The notes: generated from the sequence alone by a model not told the origin. Shown: positions 26,368 to 36,117, numbered from the stretch's first letter. The stretch is DNA of 64,000 nucleotides from Prescottella defluvii (GCA_029690005.1 CP121458.1:1240001-1304000), one strand, 5' to 3'. Numbers and translations: made by a program.

Positions 26368-27030
26368 GGGTTTCGCGGCGAGCCTCGAGCGCGTCCAGTA
26401 TCAGGTCTATTCCGTAGCCGAACTCGGTGGTGTAGTCGTAACCGGGCTGCAGCGCGTGGTGGGTGATCATCTCCTGGAGGTACGGCAGCTCGTTCGCCGG
26501 TAGCTGCTCGAGGATGTTGCCGGCGACCTCCTCGACGTCGTCCGGTGTGGTGATCGGCAGGTTCGCCTCCTGGAGCACGAAACCGCCGATGTAGCTGTCG
26601 ACGAGCGAGACCGCGTGGGCCGCCATCGGCAGGGTGAATCCGGCCCGCCGCAGGACGCCGAGGACGGCGTCGTGGTGGCGCAGCGTCGCCGGTCCGGGAT
26701 TGCGGCGGAGTCCATGAGCCCGAGGGCCCAGCTGTGACGCGACAGGACCGAACGCGCGGAGGAGGCGCGTGCGCGGATCGCGTCCCGCCAGTCGTCGCAT
26801 TCCGGGGCGGGCAGTTCGATCGCCGCGAACACCGCGTCGACCACCCCGTCGAGCATCGCGTCCTTGTTCGGTACGTGGTGGTAGAGCGACATCGCCTCGA
26901 CGCCGAGTTCCTGCGCGACCTTCCGCATCGTGATCGCCTCCGCGCCTCCGCGATCGGCGACCTCGATCGCCGCTTCCAGTACGCGATCTCTGCTCAGCGG
27001 ATGCCGTGGCGACGGCGGCGTTGGTGACAC
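26351..27030 (-). CDS. TetR-family regulator, tetracycline-repressor-like C-domain (frame-broken)
   Basis: About 226 residues. The N-terminal HTH reads [18 protein letters not shown] and [20 protein letters not shown]. The C-terminal domain resembles TetR_C ([17 protein letters not shown] and a long acidic helix). One base is missing near 26705. It is divergent from the deazaflavin-dependent reductase with two tandem palindromes in between, so it most likely represses that gene and itself. Confidence 0.85.
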
Positions 27031-27078
27031 GAGGGCTCCCGTACGGATGTGCAGACAGAGTGCGAACGTGTTGACAAC

Positions 27079-27111
27079 CTTACAGGCGTAAGTCAGCCTT
27101 ACAGTCGTAAG
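27079..27111. promoter_or_regulatory. Two tandem TetR-type operators CTTAC-N4-GTAAG
   Basis: The same palindrome occurs twice: CTTACAGGCGTAAG at 27079-27092 and CTTACAGTCGTAAG at 27098-27111, centres 19 bases apart. They lie between the divergent TetR and reductase genes, and TTGACA (27071-27076) adjoins the first copy. Two identical half-site pairs nearly two helical turns apart suggest two repressor dimers on the same face. Confidence 0.75.
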
Positions 27112-27140
27112 GGAGTGTCCGTCGAGGGAAGGGGAACGCG

Positions 27141-27521
27141 ATGCCTATGCCGCTGTGGTGGGGGCACGTGAACAAGCGGGTGTTCAATACCCGCGCTGTC
27201 GCCGGCGGAAAGTGGCCGGTGCTCACTCACGTCGGCCGCACGTCCGGCGCGACGTATCGCACGCCGCTCGACGCGTTTCCGGTCGACGGCGGCTACCTGT
27301 TCGTGCTGGTGTACGGATCGGGCTCGGACTGGGTGCAGAACGTGCTGGCGGCCGGCGGTGCGCGTCTCCGCGTCGACGGAAGGGAGGTCGAACTCACCGC
27401 GCCCCGCCTCGTCGGGGAGATCGAGGCGTTCCAGGCCATGCCGGACGATGCGAAACGCCCACCGAAGCTGCTCCGCATCACCGAGTTCCTTCGGATGGAC
27501 CTGGAGCCGTCGACTTCCTGA
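27141..27521 (+). CDS. Deazaflavin-dependent (F420) nitroreductase-family protein
   Basis: 126 residues of the split-barrel Ddn/FDOR family: an N-terminal basic VNKRVFNTRAV, then LTHVGRTSGATYRTPL and VYGSGSDWVQNVLAAGG, the conserved F420-binding pattern. Members reduce quinones or nitro compounds with F420H2 or bind other cofactors. ATG 27141 follows GGAAGGGG. The operators upstream suggest TetR-controlled induction by a xenobiotic. Its stop is followed at once by the convergent stop of the permease gene. Confidence 0.88.
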   Translation: MPMPLWWGHVNKRVFNTRAVAGGKWPVLTHVGRTSGATYRTPLDAFPVDGGYLFVLVYGSGSDWVQNVLAAGGARLRVDGREVELTAPRLVGEIEAFQAMPDDAKRPPKLLRITEFLRMDLEPSTS

Positions 27522-29047
27522 TCAGTGCTTGTAGACGCTCAGGTCGCCGGGCTCGGTGTCGAGCACCTCGCGGCGGGTTCTCAACAGCCACAGGAAGTAC
27601 AACCCGCCGGCGACGCCCAGGCCGGCGACGAGCGCGACCGGTACCCGCGCCTCGGTGGGGGAGACCACCACGAACAGCACGACCGCCATCCACACCAGTG
27701 CGCCGACCGCCACCGGCAGCTCGAACCGCCCGAGGTTGAACGCGCCCGCCCGGCGATCCAACCGTCCGCGCACCTCCAGGTAGAGGACGATCGTCCCCCG
27801 TAGACGATCACCGTGAGGATCGTGCCCGCAACGATCAGCTTCAGTAGCGCGGCACCCGGCAACGCGAGCATCAGCACGACTGCGACCGCGCAGATCAGGA
27901 TCGTCGCCGGGACCGGCGTGTGCGTGCGCGGGCTGATCTGCCGCATCAGGCGCGACGCGGGAAAGCGCGAGTCGCGGGCCATCGCGAAGACGATCCGCGA
28001 GCACGCCGCCATCGTCACCATCCCGGCGCCGAAGAACGCGAACGTGATGGCGATCAGCAGCGTCCGCTCCACGACCGGACCGAGCTGATCGCGCATGATC
28101 GCCGCGACGGGAGAGGCACTCTCGCTGATCCTCGGGACGTCGTCGATCGCCACGGTCAGCGCGATCAGGAACACCAGCCCCAGCAGCGAGGCCGCCACGA
28201 CTGATCCCACGATCGCGCGCGGGACGCTGCGGAAGGGATCCTTGGCCTCCTCGGCCAGGTTCGCCGCGGCGTCGAAGCCGACCAGCGTCGCCAGGCCCAT
28301 GATCATCGCGCCCATCAACCCGCCACCGACGGCGAAATAGTTCGGCGCGTTCTCGGTGACGCCACGCGAGACGAGGTTGCCGAGCGAACCGTCGCCCTTT
28401 GTCAGTACCGCCCCGACGAGCGCGATCGCCAGCACCGCGACGATCACCAGTTCGAGCCCCACCGCGCTCGCGTTGATCATCGCCACGATGCGCGTCGAGA
28501 ACACGACGAGGAGAGCCTGGGCGAGCACCATGGCGAGGGTGATCAGACGCGCCGTCCCCTCGTTCTCCGCGATGCCGAACAGCGGCACGAATGCCTGGCT
28601 GGCCAGGGCGTTGTCGACCGCCACGACGCCGAACGACAGGTAGCAGACGGTCAGCCAACCGAACCACCAGCCGATCTTCGGGTTGGCCAGCCGCGAGGCC
28701 CATTGGTAGGTGGAGCCGCTGAGCGGGATGCGGGCCGCGAACTGCGCATACACCAGCGCCACCAGGATCTGTCCCACCGCGACGACAACCCACAGCCAGA
28801 TCCCGACCGGCCCGGCGTTCTGCAGCACGTCGTCGTAGGTGCCGAAGATGCCGACTGCCACCGAGATGAACGCGAACGAGATCGCGAACACCTGGAAGGA
28901 TCCGAGAGTCCGCTTCAGCTCCTGGTGATAGCCGCTGTGTTCGACGGACTCCGTCCCGGTCTCGGCGTCCATGGGAACTTCCGCCACCGTGGTCACCTCA
29001 TCGTCCGTCGGGAGCTGGAGAGCCGAGCGAAACCGGTCTGTTCCCAT
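27522..29047 (-). CDS. APC-superfamily amino-acid/amine permease (frame-broken)
   Basis: About 508 residues with twelve predicted membrane helices. The first helix FAISFAFISVAVGIFGTY, the helix 2-3 region IPLSGSTYQWASRLANPK and LVGFDAAANLAEEAKDP belong to the amino acid/choline transporter branch (GABA or choline permease-like). One base is missing near 27797, in the last third. The substrate is not readable. It stands alone between the reductase and the M13 peptidase. Confidence 0.87.
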
Positions 29048-29111
29048 GGTGCTCCCGATGGATTCGCGTGTCAGCGTTGGTTCGGCCCCCTAAACGCCTC
29101 CGCGCACACAG

Positions 29112-29151
29112 CTGGGCGGTTCGCCGGTCGCAAAACCGGCGAACCGCCCAG
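29112..29151 (-). terminator. Long perfect hairpin after the M13 peptidase gene
   Basis: CTGGGCGGTTCGCCGGT (29112-29128) and its exact inverted copy (29135-29151) form a 17-pair stem with a six-base loop. It starts ten bases beyond the peptidase stop (minus strand). There is no T run, as is common for actinobacterial terminators. Confidence 0.75.
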
Positions 29152-29160
29152 TCGGCGGCG

Positions 29161-31118
29161 CTACCAGATCTTGACGCGCTTCTCGGGCTCCAGGTACAGG
29201 GCATCGCCCGGCACGACCCCGAACGCATCATGGAAGCTGTCGAGGTTGCGGATCACGCCGTTGCAGCGGAACTCCGGCGGCGAGTGCGGATCGACGGCGA
29301 GCCGTCGGATCGCCTCCTCCTTGCGAGCCTTCGTTCGCCACACCTGCGCCCAGCCGAAGAACACGCGCTGGAGACCGGTCAGCTCGTCGAGCACCGGGGC
29401 CGCGGTGCCCTCGGTGGCGATGCGGTACGCCTCGAGCGCGATCGACAGCCCACCCAGGTCGCCGATGTTCTCGCCGATCGTGAACTCGCCGTTGACGTGC
29501 TGGCCCGGCAGGTCCTTGGGCTCGAAGTCGTTGTACTGCTCGATGAGCGCCTTGGTGCGCTTGCCGAACTCGGTGCGGTCGTCGTCGGTCCACCAGTCCA
29601 TCATGTTGCCGTCGCCGTCGTACTTGGCGCCCTGGTCGTCGAAACCGTGCCCGATCTCGTGCCCGATGACCGCACCGATGCCGCCGTAGTTGGCGGCGTC
29701 GTCGGCGTCGGCGTCGAAGAACGGCGGCTGCAGAATCGCTGCGGGGAAGACGATCTCGTTCATGCCCGGGTTGTAGTACGCGTTGACGGTCTGCGGGGTC
29801 ATGAACCACTCGTCGCGATCGACCGGGCCGCCCAGCTTCGCGATGTCGCGGTCGTGGTCGGCGGCGTAGCCGCTGCGGTAGTTCCCCACCAGATCGGTCG
29901 GGTCGACCTCCACGGCCGAGTAGTCCGCCACTTGTCCGGGTACCCGATCTTCGGGGCGAACTTCTCGAGCTTCGCGAGCGCGGCCTGCCGGGTCTCCGGG
30001 CTCATCCACTCGAGGTCGGAGATGTTGCGGCGGTACGCCTCCTGCAGATTCGCGACCAGTACCTGCATGCGCGCCTTGGACTCCGGCGGGAAGTGCCGCT
30101 CGACGTACAGCTTGCCGACGGCCTCGCCGAGCAGGTCCTCCACCAGCGAGACGCCGCGCTTCCACCGCTCACGGTTCTCCTGCGTGCCGCTGAGCGTCGT
30201 GCCGAAGAACGCGAAGTCCTCCGCGACGATCGCCGCGGTCAGGTACGGCGCCCGCGAGTGCAGGATCCGCCACGTGGCCCAGGCCTTCCAGTCCTCGATC
30301 GGCCGCGACGTCCACAGCTCGGTGAACGACTCGACAAAGCTGGGCTGACGCACCACGATCTCGGCCAGCTGCTCCGGGGTTGCGTGCAGGCCGGAAATCC
30401 AAGCAGCCCAGTCGAACCCGCTGCGGCTGGACTGCAGGTCGTCCAACGTCACCAGGTTGTAGCTCAGCTCCGCGTCGCGGCGCTTGACGACGTCCCAGTG
30501 GCCCGCGGCGATCGCGGTCTCGAGGTCGAACACGCGCTGCGCGTCGTACTCGATGCCGGTCAGCTCGAACATCTTCCGGATGTGTGCGAGGTACGCCTCG
30601 CGGATCTCGGCGTAGTTGTCCTCGCGATAGTACGACTCGTCGGGCAGGCCGATGCCGGACTGCGTGAAGTGCACGAGGTAGCGCGCCGAGTTCTTGGCGT
30701 CGGTGTCGACGTACTGCCCGACCGCGCCGCCGACGCCGGTGCGCTGCAGGCGTCCGACGATCCCGGCCAACTCGCTCAGGTCGGCCGCGTTCGCGATTGC
30801 GTCCAGTTCCTCGGCGATCGGCGTCAGCCCGGCGGCCTCGACGGCGTCGGCGTCCATGAAGCTCGAGTACAGGTCGCCGATCTTCTGCGCGTCCGTGCCG
30901 TGCGCCGCGCCGGACTCGGACGCCTCCCGGATGAGCGTCTTCACGTCCTCCTCGGCCTTGTCGTACAGCGTGCGGAACGCGCCGTCCACCGCGCGGTCGG
31001 CCGGGATCTCGTACTCGTCCAGCCACTTGCCGTTGACGTGCACGAACAGGTCGTCCTGCGGGCGCGTGCCCGCGTCGAGATAGGTCAGGTCGATGCCGGA
31101 ATGCTGCGCAGTCGTCAT
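29161..31118 (-). CDS. M13-family zinc metallopeptidase (PepO/Zmp1-like; frame-broken)
   Basis: About 653 residues, the usual size of the neprilysin-like M13 family. The N-domain reads PQDDLFVHVNGKWLDEYEIP; the catalytic domain has NAYYNPGMNEIVFPAAILQPPFF, the zinc motif VIGHEIGHGFDDQG and the third ligand in GENIGDLGGL, ending in KRVKIW. All canonical residues are present. No signal peptide is visible, as in mycobacterial Zmp1, which still reaches the outside. One base is missing near 29930. Confidence 0.92.
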
Positions 31119-31158
31119 CGCTCCATCTTTACACCGACTCCGCCGCGGCGGCCGGTCC

Positions 31159-31195
31159 TGAAGGATTCGTCCCGGCTACCGACCCGAATCCTTCA
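31159..31195. repeat. Palindromic repeat unit, left copy
   Basis: TGAAGGATTCG (31159-31169) and CGAATCCTTCA (31185-31195) form an 11-pair stem around a 15-base loop TCCCGGCTACCGACC. A near-identical unit occurs at 32110-32160 with loop TCCCGCGAACCGACC. It lies just beyond the stop of the AbiEi/nuclease-like gene. Confidence 0.8.
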
Positions 31196-31199
31196 CACA

Positions 31200-32069
31200 T
31201 CATCCACCGAGTGCCTGACGGATCTGTGCGATCACGCCCTCGGGGTCGTTGCGCAGGTGGTGCCACGTGAAACGCAGCACGCGCCAGCCCGCGTTCATCA
31301 GCGCGTTCTGCCGCTGCGCGTCACGGTTGAACCGGTCGACGTCGCGGTGCCAGGCCCACCCGTCGACCTCGATCGCTATCCGTTCGGAGACGAACGCGAC
31401 ATCGATCTCGTATCCACAACTGTGGACGTGGGGTCGCCACCCCGTCAGCCCGGCCTGCCGCAGTAGACGGTGCAACATGCGCTCCGCCTCCGACGCTCCG
31501 CCCTCGCCGGCGGCCAGCAGCAAACGTGCTGCGGCGGCCGCTCCGTGGCGGCCCGGATTTCGCTCGTGCACTGCCTCGAGCGCTTCGATTGTGGTGTGGC
31601 GCTGGATCGCCCTGTCCATGAGTGCAGAGCCGTCTCGCAGCGCGACTGCGGCTTCGATCACGGACAGAGGAAGTCCCGTCACACGCAGTGCGCGGCGGGA
31701 CTCGGTGTCACGTCGGTCGAGGTCGCGTCGGCGGACCCGGATGCCGCTACGGCGACGTACGGCCCGGGAAGCGGGGATCGTGACGCAGTGTTGCGTCGGA
31801 GCGCGGTCCAGTAGCCCGTGCCACCAGGCGGCGCTGGGCCCACACGCGACGGCCCCCGGTCCACTCGCATACACCGCGGCACGGAGATCGACGGCCGGGG
31901 TGCGGGCGCGATCCGCTCGTAGGTACACGCCCGTCGTGAGGCGCCGCCATTCCCCGGAACGGACGCGTCGGCTCACCGCAGACTTGGACATGCCCGCCTC
32001 CAGGGCCTGGGCGAGCGTCACCACGCCGTCCTGTCGGGCCATCGCGGAGTGCACCTGTGACGGCGTCAT
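31200..32069 (-). CDS. AbiEi-antitoxin-type N-domain fused to a PD-(D/E)XK nuclease-like domain
   Basis: 289 residues, intact. The N-terminal winged-helix segment (MARQDGVVTLAQALEAG, then SKSAVSRRVRSGEWRR and GVYLRA) is the AbiEi-type antitoxin HTH. The C-terminal part (ASEAERMLHRLLRQAG, then YEIDVAFVSERIAIEVDGWAWH and RQNALMNAGWRVLRFTW) carries the E...D...ExD pattern of DUF559/Vsr-like endonucleases. Such fusions are common in actinobacterial genomes and of unknown function; no cognate AbiEii toxin is next to it. The gene is bracketed by two copies of a palindromic repeat. A role in defence or mobility is inference only. Confidence 0.82.
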   Translation of the reverse strand: MTPSQVHSAMARQDGVVTLAQALEAGMSKSAVSRRVRSGEWRRLTTGVYLRADRARTPAVDLRAAVYASGPGAVACGPSAAWWHGLLDRAPTQHCVTIPASRAVRRRSGIRVRRRDLDRRDTESRRALRVTGLPLSVIEAAVALRDGSALMDRAIQRHTTIEALEAVHERNPGRHGAAAAARLLLAAGEGGASEAERMLHRLLRQAGLTGWRPHVHSCGYEIDVAFVSERIAIEVDGWAWHRDVDRFNRDAQRQNALMNAGWRVLRFTWHHLRNDPEGVIAQIRQALGG

Positions 32070-32109
32070 ACCGGCTTCGACGCCGTTCGTGCCGCGATGG
32101 TTCCGTCCG

Positions 32110-32160
32110 CGATTCGTGAAGGATTCGTCCCGCGAACCGACCCGAATCCTTCACGAATCG
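32110..32160. repeat. Palindromic repeat unit, right copy (extended stem)
   Basis: CGATTCGTGAAGGATTCG (32110-32127) and its exact inverted copy (32143-32160) make an 18-pair stem with a 15-base loop differing from the left unit only in its middle. It lies between the AbiEi/nuclease start and the dioxygenase stop (32166). Confidence 0.8.
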
Positions 32161-32165
32161 GAGCG

Positions 32166-33119
32166 TCAGACGTCGATGCCGAGGTTGATCGCGGCGAGCA
32201 TCCGGTCCGACTGCCGAGACGTGGCGAGCAATCCGGCCTTGTCGAAGATGCCGTCGGTGTCGTTGTGGGTGTCGCGGCCGGTGTGGTCGGTGTACGGCGA
32301 GACGGTCGAGAAGACTTCGTCGGTGAGGGCGTCGTCGAAGAACAACTGCGTGGTCAGGACGGTTTTCTTGTCGATGTGCACCTTGAGGTGGATGTGCACG
32401 GTGCGGCCCGTGTACCAGCCCGGGAAGATCGTCGTGAAGCGCACGACGCCGTTCGCGTCGGTGGTCTGCGCGCCGCGCAGGTAGGTTCCGTCGTCGGTGG
32501 TCGCGGCCTCCTGATCGCCGACGCTGTACGAACCGTTCGACGTCTCGCCCGAACCGCCCATGCCCGGGCCGACCATCCCGCCGGGCCCGCCCTGCGGGGG
32601 CTGACCGCCCGGTCCGCCCTGGGGTCCGCCCGCTGGCGGGGTGCCACCGGGGCCGCCCTGGTCGGCGGCGACGGAACCGGACTCGAAGCCCGAGTACACC
32701 CCGCCCGCGTCGCAGTGCCAGATCTCGACGACGGCGTTCGCGACGCCGGTCGCGCTGCCGTCGGCGCTGCAGTTCGTCAGGTCCTGTACCCGCATGGCGA
32801 GGTCAAGTTCGAGTCCCGGGCGGTCCTCGCGGATGTCGCTACGGATGGAGTCGACGTCGAACCAGTACGGCCCCTGCGTCTCCTCGACCGCCATGACGCA
32901 CCGCGGCGCCTGGTCGAGCAGTGCCAGCAGTTGCGCGTCGGCGGTGCCGGTGCCCGCGGCCGTCGTGGTGTCGGCGGCGGCGGTCGACGTCGGGGTCGTC
33001 ACACCGGCGCCGCTGTTGCTGCACGCCGCGATCGATCCGCCCAGGCCGACGGTTCCGCCCAACGCGAGCGCCCGTCGCCGGCTGATCCGCCGCCGGCTCA
33101 GTTCCACGTCCCTGTTCAC
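32166..33119 (-). CDS. Exported intradiol ring-cleavage dioxygenase-like lipoprotein
   Basis: 317 residues. The N-terminus has RRRISRRRALALGG and the lipobox-like GSIAACSN, so it is probably Tat-exported and lipid-anchored, followed by a Thr/Ala-rich linker. The body is the catechol 1,2-dioxygenase fold with the iron ligands Tyr in QGPYWFD, Tyr in FPGWYTGR and two His in VHIHLKVH. A Gly/Pro/Gln-rich insert (GGPQGGPGGQPPQGG) of about 40 residues sits between the first Tyr and the other ligands. GTG 33119 is chosen for its AGGAAGG site. The substrate is unknown; secreted members are known in actinomycetes. Confidence 0.88.
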   Translation of the reverse strand: MNRDVELSRRRISRRRALALGGTVGLGGSIAACSNSGAGVTTPTSTAAADTTTAAGTGTADAQLLALLDQAPRCVMAVEETQGPYWFDVDSIRSDIREDRPGLELDLAMRVQDLTNCSADGSATGVANAVVEIWHCDAGGVYSGFESGSVAADQGGPGGTPPAGGPQGGPGGQPPQGGPGGMVGPGMGGSGETSNGSYSVGDQEAATTDDGTYLRGAQTTDANGVVRFTTIFPGWYTGRTVHIHLKVHIDKKTVLTTQLFFDDALTDEVFSTVSPYTDHTGRDTHNDTDGIFDKAGLLATSRQSDRMLAAINLGIDV

Positions 33120-33220
33120 TCGACATCCTTCCTCGCCGTGGATGATTCGAGGTTCACCGTGGTCGAGCGGACTCCGCTGTCCCTGGATGTCGGCTGTGAA
33201 TCGCCTGTGAGGGAACGGGA

Positions 33221-34143
33221 TCAGAACAGTTGTGCGCTCGCGGCCGCGCGGATCAGCACCTGCCCGGACCCGTCGACCAGACGGGATTCGATGAGCGCCA
33301 ACCGCCGTCCGGCGCGGACGACCTCCGCCTCGGCGCGGATGTCGGGGCCGTCGGTGGCGGGGGAGCGGACGAAGTCGATGCGCAGGTCCAGGATCCGGTA
33401 CTGCTGGTCGGGCGCGGTGAGGGTCTGTGCGACAAGGCCGTTGACGAGGTCGGCTGCGGTGATCAGGACGCCGCCCTGGATCGATCCCAGGTAGTTGCTC
33501 ATCCACTCCTGCGGCGCGAACGTCGCGGTGAGGCTGCCCGTTCGACGTCGACGAGGTGTATGCCGAGCAGCCCGGCGAGGGGGCCGCGTGCGATTCGCTC
33601 GGACGCGATGGCGTCGACGACGTCCAGGCCGGTGCGTCCCGCCAGTTCGTCCGGTGCCGCGCACGGCTCGGGGGCGGGCACGGGGAGGCGTTCGCCGCTG
33701 AAGACCGCGTCGGCGTTCGCGCGAGGTCGGGTGACGAAGACACCGCGGGACTGCAGGACTGCCACCGTGTTTCCGTCGCCGTCGTGCATGGCTCCGGCCG
33801 CGAGGCCGATGCCCGCGTCGGCGTCGAGGTTGACGACGTCACCGGTCGAGACGACCGTCCCGTGGGCCGGCATCGGCGCGGCCAGCGTCGCCGAGATCTG
33901 TGACAGCACCATGCCGGCGTCTGTGGGGATCGAGTTGCCCAGTGCGCCGCCGGGGCATGCGTCGGCGAGCACGCCGACCGAGCCGAGGATCGTCTGCCCG
34001 CGGTGATCGTGGAAGCGGGGACCGACCTCCTGTGCGAGCACGAGGTGCCCGGGTCGCACCTCGCGCGCCTCGACACCCATGAACAGGTTGAGCCGGTCGC
34101 GGCTCTCGGGTGCGGTGCTCAGGTCCGGGACTGTCGTGGTCAT
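33221..34143 (-). CDS. Double-hotdog acyl-CoA thioesterase-like protein 1 (frame-broken)
   Basis: About 308 residues made of two 4HBT/PaaI-type hotdog halves. The first half reads VGPRFHDHRGQTILGSVGVLADACPGGALG, the second EWMSNYLGSIQGGVLITAADLV, and both have the helix-capping pattern of the fold. One base is missing near 33540, between the halves. A paralogue follows upstream in the operon with the same architecture and order, so a tandem duplication is likely. Substrates are probably aromatic or fatty acyl-CoAs. Confidence 0.78.
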
Positions 34144-34158
34144 TGGTTCTGTGTACCA

Positions 34159-35094
34159 CTACCGTCCGGCGCCGCCGAACGGCTGTCTCAGCTGGACGCT
34201 TGCGCGGGCGGAAACCACCAGGTGCCCGTCCGGCGCCGTCAGCCGCGTCTCGATCAGCGCGAGGCGGCGCCCGGCGCGGACCACGTCCGACCGGACCTGG
34301 AGGGGCGGGCCGTCGACGGCGGGTGACCGGACGAGGTCGACGTGGGCGTCGAGGGTCCGGAACGTCGTACCCGGCTCGGTGAGCGTCTGCGCGGCCAGGC
34401 CCGCCGCGAGATCGGCCACCGACAGCAGCACACCGCCCTGCACGGTGCCGATCGCGTTGCTCATCCACGCCTGCGGCGTCATCCGGGCGGTGACGGTGCC
34501 GTGCGTCGAAGCATCGACCGTGAGATCCACGAGACCGGCGAGCGGTCCACGGCGGACGGCACCCGCGGCCATCGCCTCGACGATCGCCAGTCCCGGCATC
34601 GTCGCGAGTTCGTCGGCAGCCGTGACCGCCTCGGGTTCGGGGACGACGAGTTCGGCGGCCGGGCCGTAGTGCACCTCGACCTGCGACGGCCGTGAGACGA
34701 CGAAGCTGCGGGCCCGCAGGACGACGGCGACCCGGCCGTGCGGATCCCTGATGTCGCCGACCGTGATGCCGGTACCCGCCTCGAGGTCGAGGTGGGCGGT
34801 CGACGCGGCCGCCGTGACGGTGCCGGTCGTGGGCAACGGGCCAGCGGCTGTCGCGGTGAGCTGGGAGACCACGGTGCGGCTGCCCGGTGGCACGGACGCG
34901 TAGAAGGCGCCGGCGACGGCGTCGTCGGCGACCACGCCCACCGATCCGAGCGTCGTCCGCCCGCGGTGGTCGTGGAATCGCGGGCCGACGGACTGCTCGA
35001 AGCTCGCCCCCGCCGCGTTCATCGCGAGGGTGCGCACACCCATCACGGTGTTGAGCGGGTCGATGCCGCGTGGCGTGACCGATACGGAAGTCAT
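34159..35094 (-). CDS. Double-hotdog acyl-CoA thioesterase-like protein 2
   Basis: 311 residues, intact, paralogous to the downstream gene: VGPRFHDHRGRTTLGSVGVVADD and AWMSNAIGTVQGGVLLSVADLA align with it block by block. Only 15 bases separate its stop from the next start, so they form one transcription unit. Differences cluster in the loops that line the active tunnel, suggesting different acyl substrates or a heteromer. Confidence 0.8.
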   Translation of the reverse strand: MTSVSVTPRGIDPLNTVMGVRTLAMNAAGASFEQSVGPRFHDHRGRTTLGSVGVVADDAVAGAFYASVPPGSRTVVSQLTATAAGPLPTTGTVTAAASTAHLDLEAGTGITVGDIRDPHGRVAVVLRARSFVVSRPSQVEVHYGPAAELVVPEPEAVTAADELATMPGLAIVEAMAAGAVRRGPLAGLVDLTVDASTHGTVTARMTPQAWMSNAIGTVQGGVLLSVADLAAGLAAQTLTEPGTTFRTLDAHVDLVRSPAVDGPPLQVRSDVVRAGRRLALIETRLTAPDGHLVVSARASVQLRQPFGGAGR

Positions 35095-35139
35095 GCCCTC
35101 CTGGCTAGCAGGTGGACGCGATCCGTCGCGGCCTGGATC

Positions 35140-35904
35140 TCATCCGCCGAGACGTGCGTGCATCTCCCACACCAGGATCTCGGCGCCCGTCTCGGTCGTG
35201 ACGGTCTGGCCGCCGGATGCGCTGGCGCGGACCGCGTCCCCCTCGTACAGCGTCCCGACGCCCTCCATCTCGGCGGTGCCCTGCGCGACGAACACGTGCA
35301 CGAACGGGGCCTCCGGGATGCGGACCGGCTGCCCCGGCTGCAGGCGGGCGGCGTGCAGCGACGCGTACTTGTTCTTGATGCGGATCGCGGCGTGGTCCCG
35401 GTGCTGCGGCATGCCCGATGCGACGGGGACCAGGCCGCCGGTCAGCAGTTCGGCGTCGATCTCCAGCTGCTCGTAGCCGGGGGTGATCCCGGCCTCGTCC
35501 GGGACGACCCACATCTGGATGAAGTGGACGGGGTCGGCGTGCTCGTCGCCCTGCAGCTTCCACGAGTCGTTCTTCTCCGAGTGCAGGATCCCGGTGCCCG
35601 CGCTCATCCGCTGGGCGAGGCCCGGGTAGATCACTCCGGAGTGCCCGATGGAGTCCTGGTGCACCAGCGAACCCTGCAGCACCCAGGTCACGATCTCCAT
35701 GTCCTTGTGGGGGTGGGTGTCGAAGCCCTGGCCCGGCTGGACGATGTCGTCGTTGTTGACCAGCAGCAGCCCGTGATGGGTGTTGTCCGGGTCGTAGTGG
35801 TGGCCGAACGAGAACGAGTGCTTGGAGTCCAGCCACGGGATGCGGGTCTTCAAACGATCACCCGCACGGTGGACGTCGATGTGGGGAGTGGTGAGAGCTG
35901 GCAT
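35140..35904 (-). CDS. Pirin-family bicupin protein 1
   Basis: 254 residues. The first cupin keeps the iron ligands in GFDTHPHKDMEIVTWVL (His, His) and SAGTGILHSEKN (His, Glu). The N-terminus AGDRLKTRIPWLDSKHSFSFGHHYDP is the YhaK/pirin signature. Pirins act as quercetin dioxygenases or redox sensors. ATG 35904 follows GAGGAGG. A second, divergent pirin lies directly upstream in the same direction. Confidence 0.9.
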   Translation of the reverse strand: MPALTTPHIDVHRAGDRLKTRIPWLDSKHSFSFGHHYDPDNTHHGLLLVNNDDIVQPGQGFDTHPHKDMEIVTWVLQGSLVHQDSIGHSGVIYPGLAQRMSAGTGILHSEKNDSWKLQGDEHADPVHFIQMWVVPDEAGITPGYEQLEIDAELLTGGLVPVASGMPQHRDHAAIRIKNKYASLHAARLQPGQPVRIPEAPFVHVFVAQGTAEMEGVGTLYEGDAVRASASGGQTVTTETGAEILVWEMHARLGG

Positions 35905-36058
35905 GCGGTCCTCCTCGGTGACGAGCGCGGATGGGGCTTCTCCGGGGCATTCGAGGCGTTTCGCGCTGTCGAGACACAAGGGTACGAAGTGCGGCCCGTC
36001 GGCGCCGAATCAGCGGTGTCGGTTCGGTCTCGGAGTGTTCACGGACGAGTGTCGGACC

Positions 36059-36094
36059 CGATCACCCGGGTCGGTCGCCCGACCTGGGTGATCG
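36059..36094 (-). terminator. Hairpin after pirin 2
   Basis: CGATCACCC (36059-36067) pairs with GGGTGATCG (36086-36094) and GGTCGG (36069-36074) with CCGACC (36079-36084). It lies 24 bases beyond the pirin stop on the minus strand. Confidence 0.65.
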
Positions 36095-36117
36095 ATTGTC
36101 CAGCAACATCATTGATG

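Noticed and set aside
31159..32160. CRISPR-like or insertion-sequence reading of the two palindromic repeats
   Set aside because: Only two units about 950 bases apart, no spacer pattern, no transposase and no target-site duplication visible.
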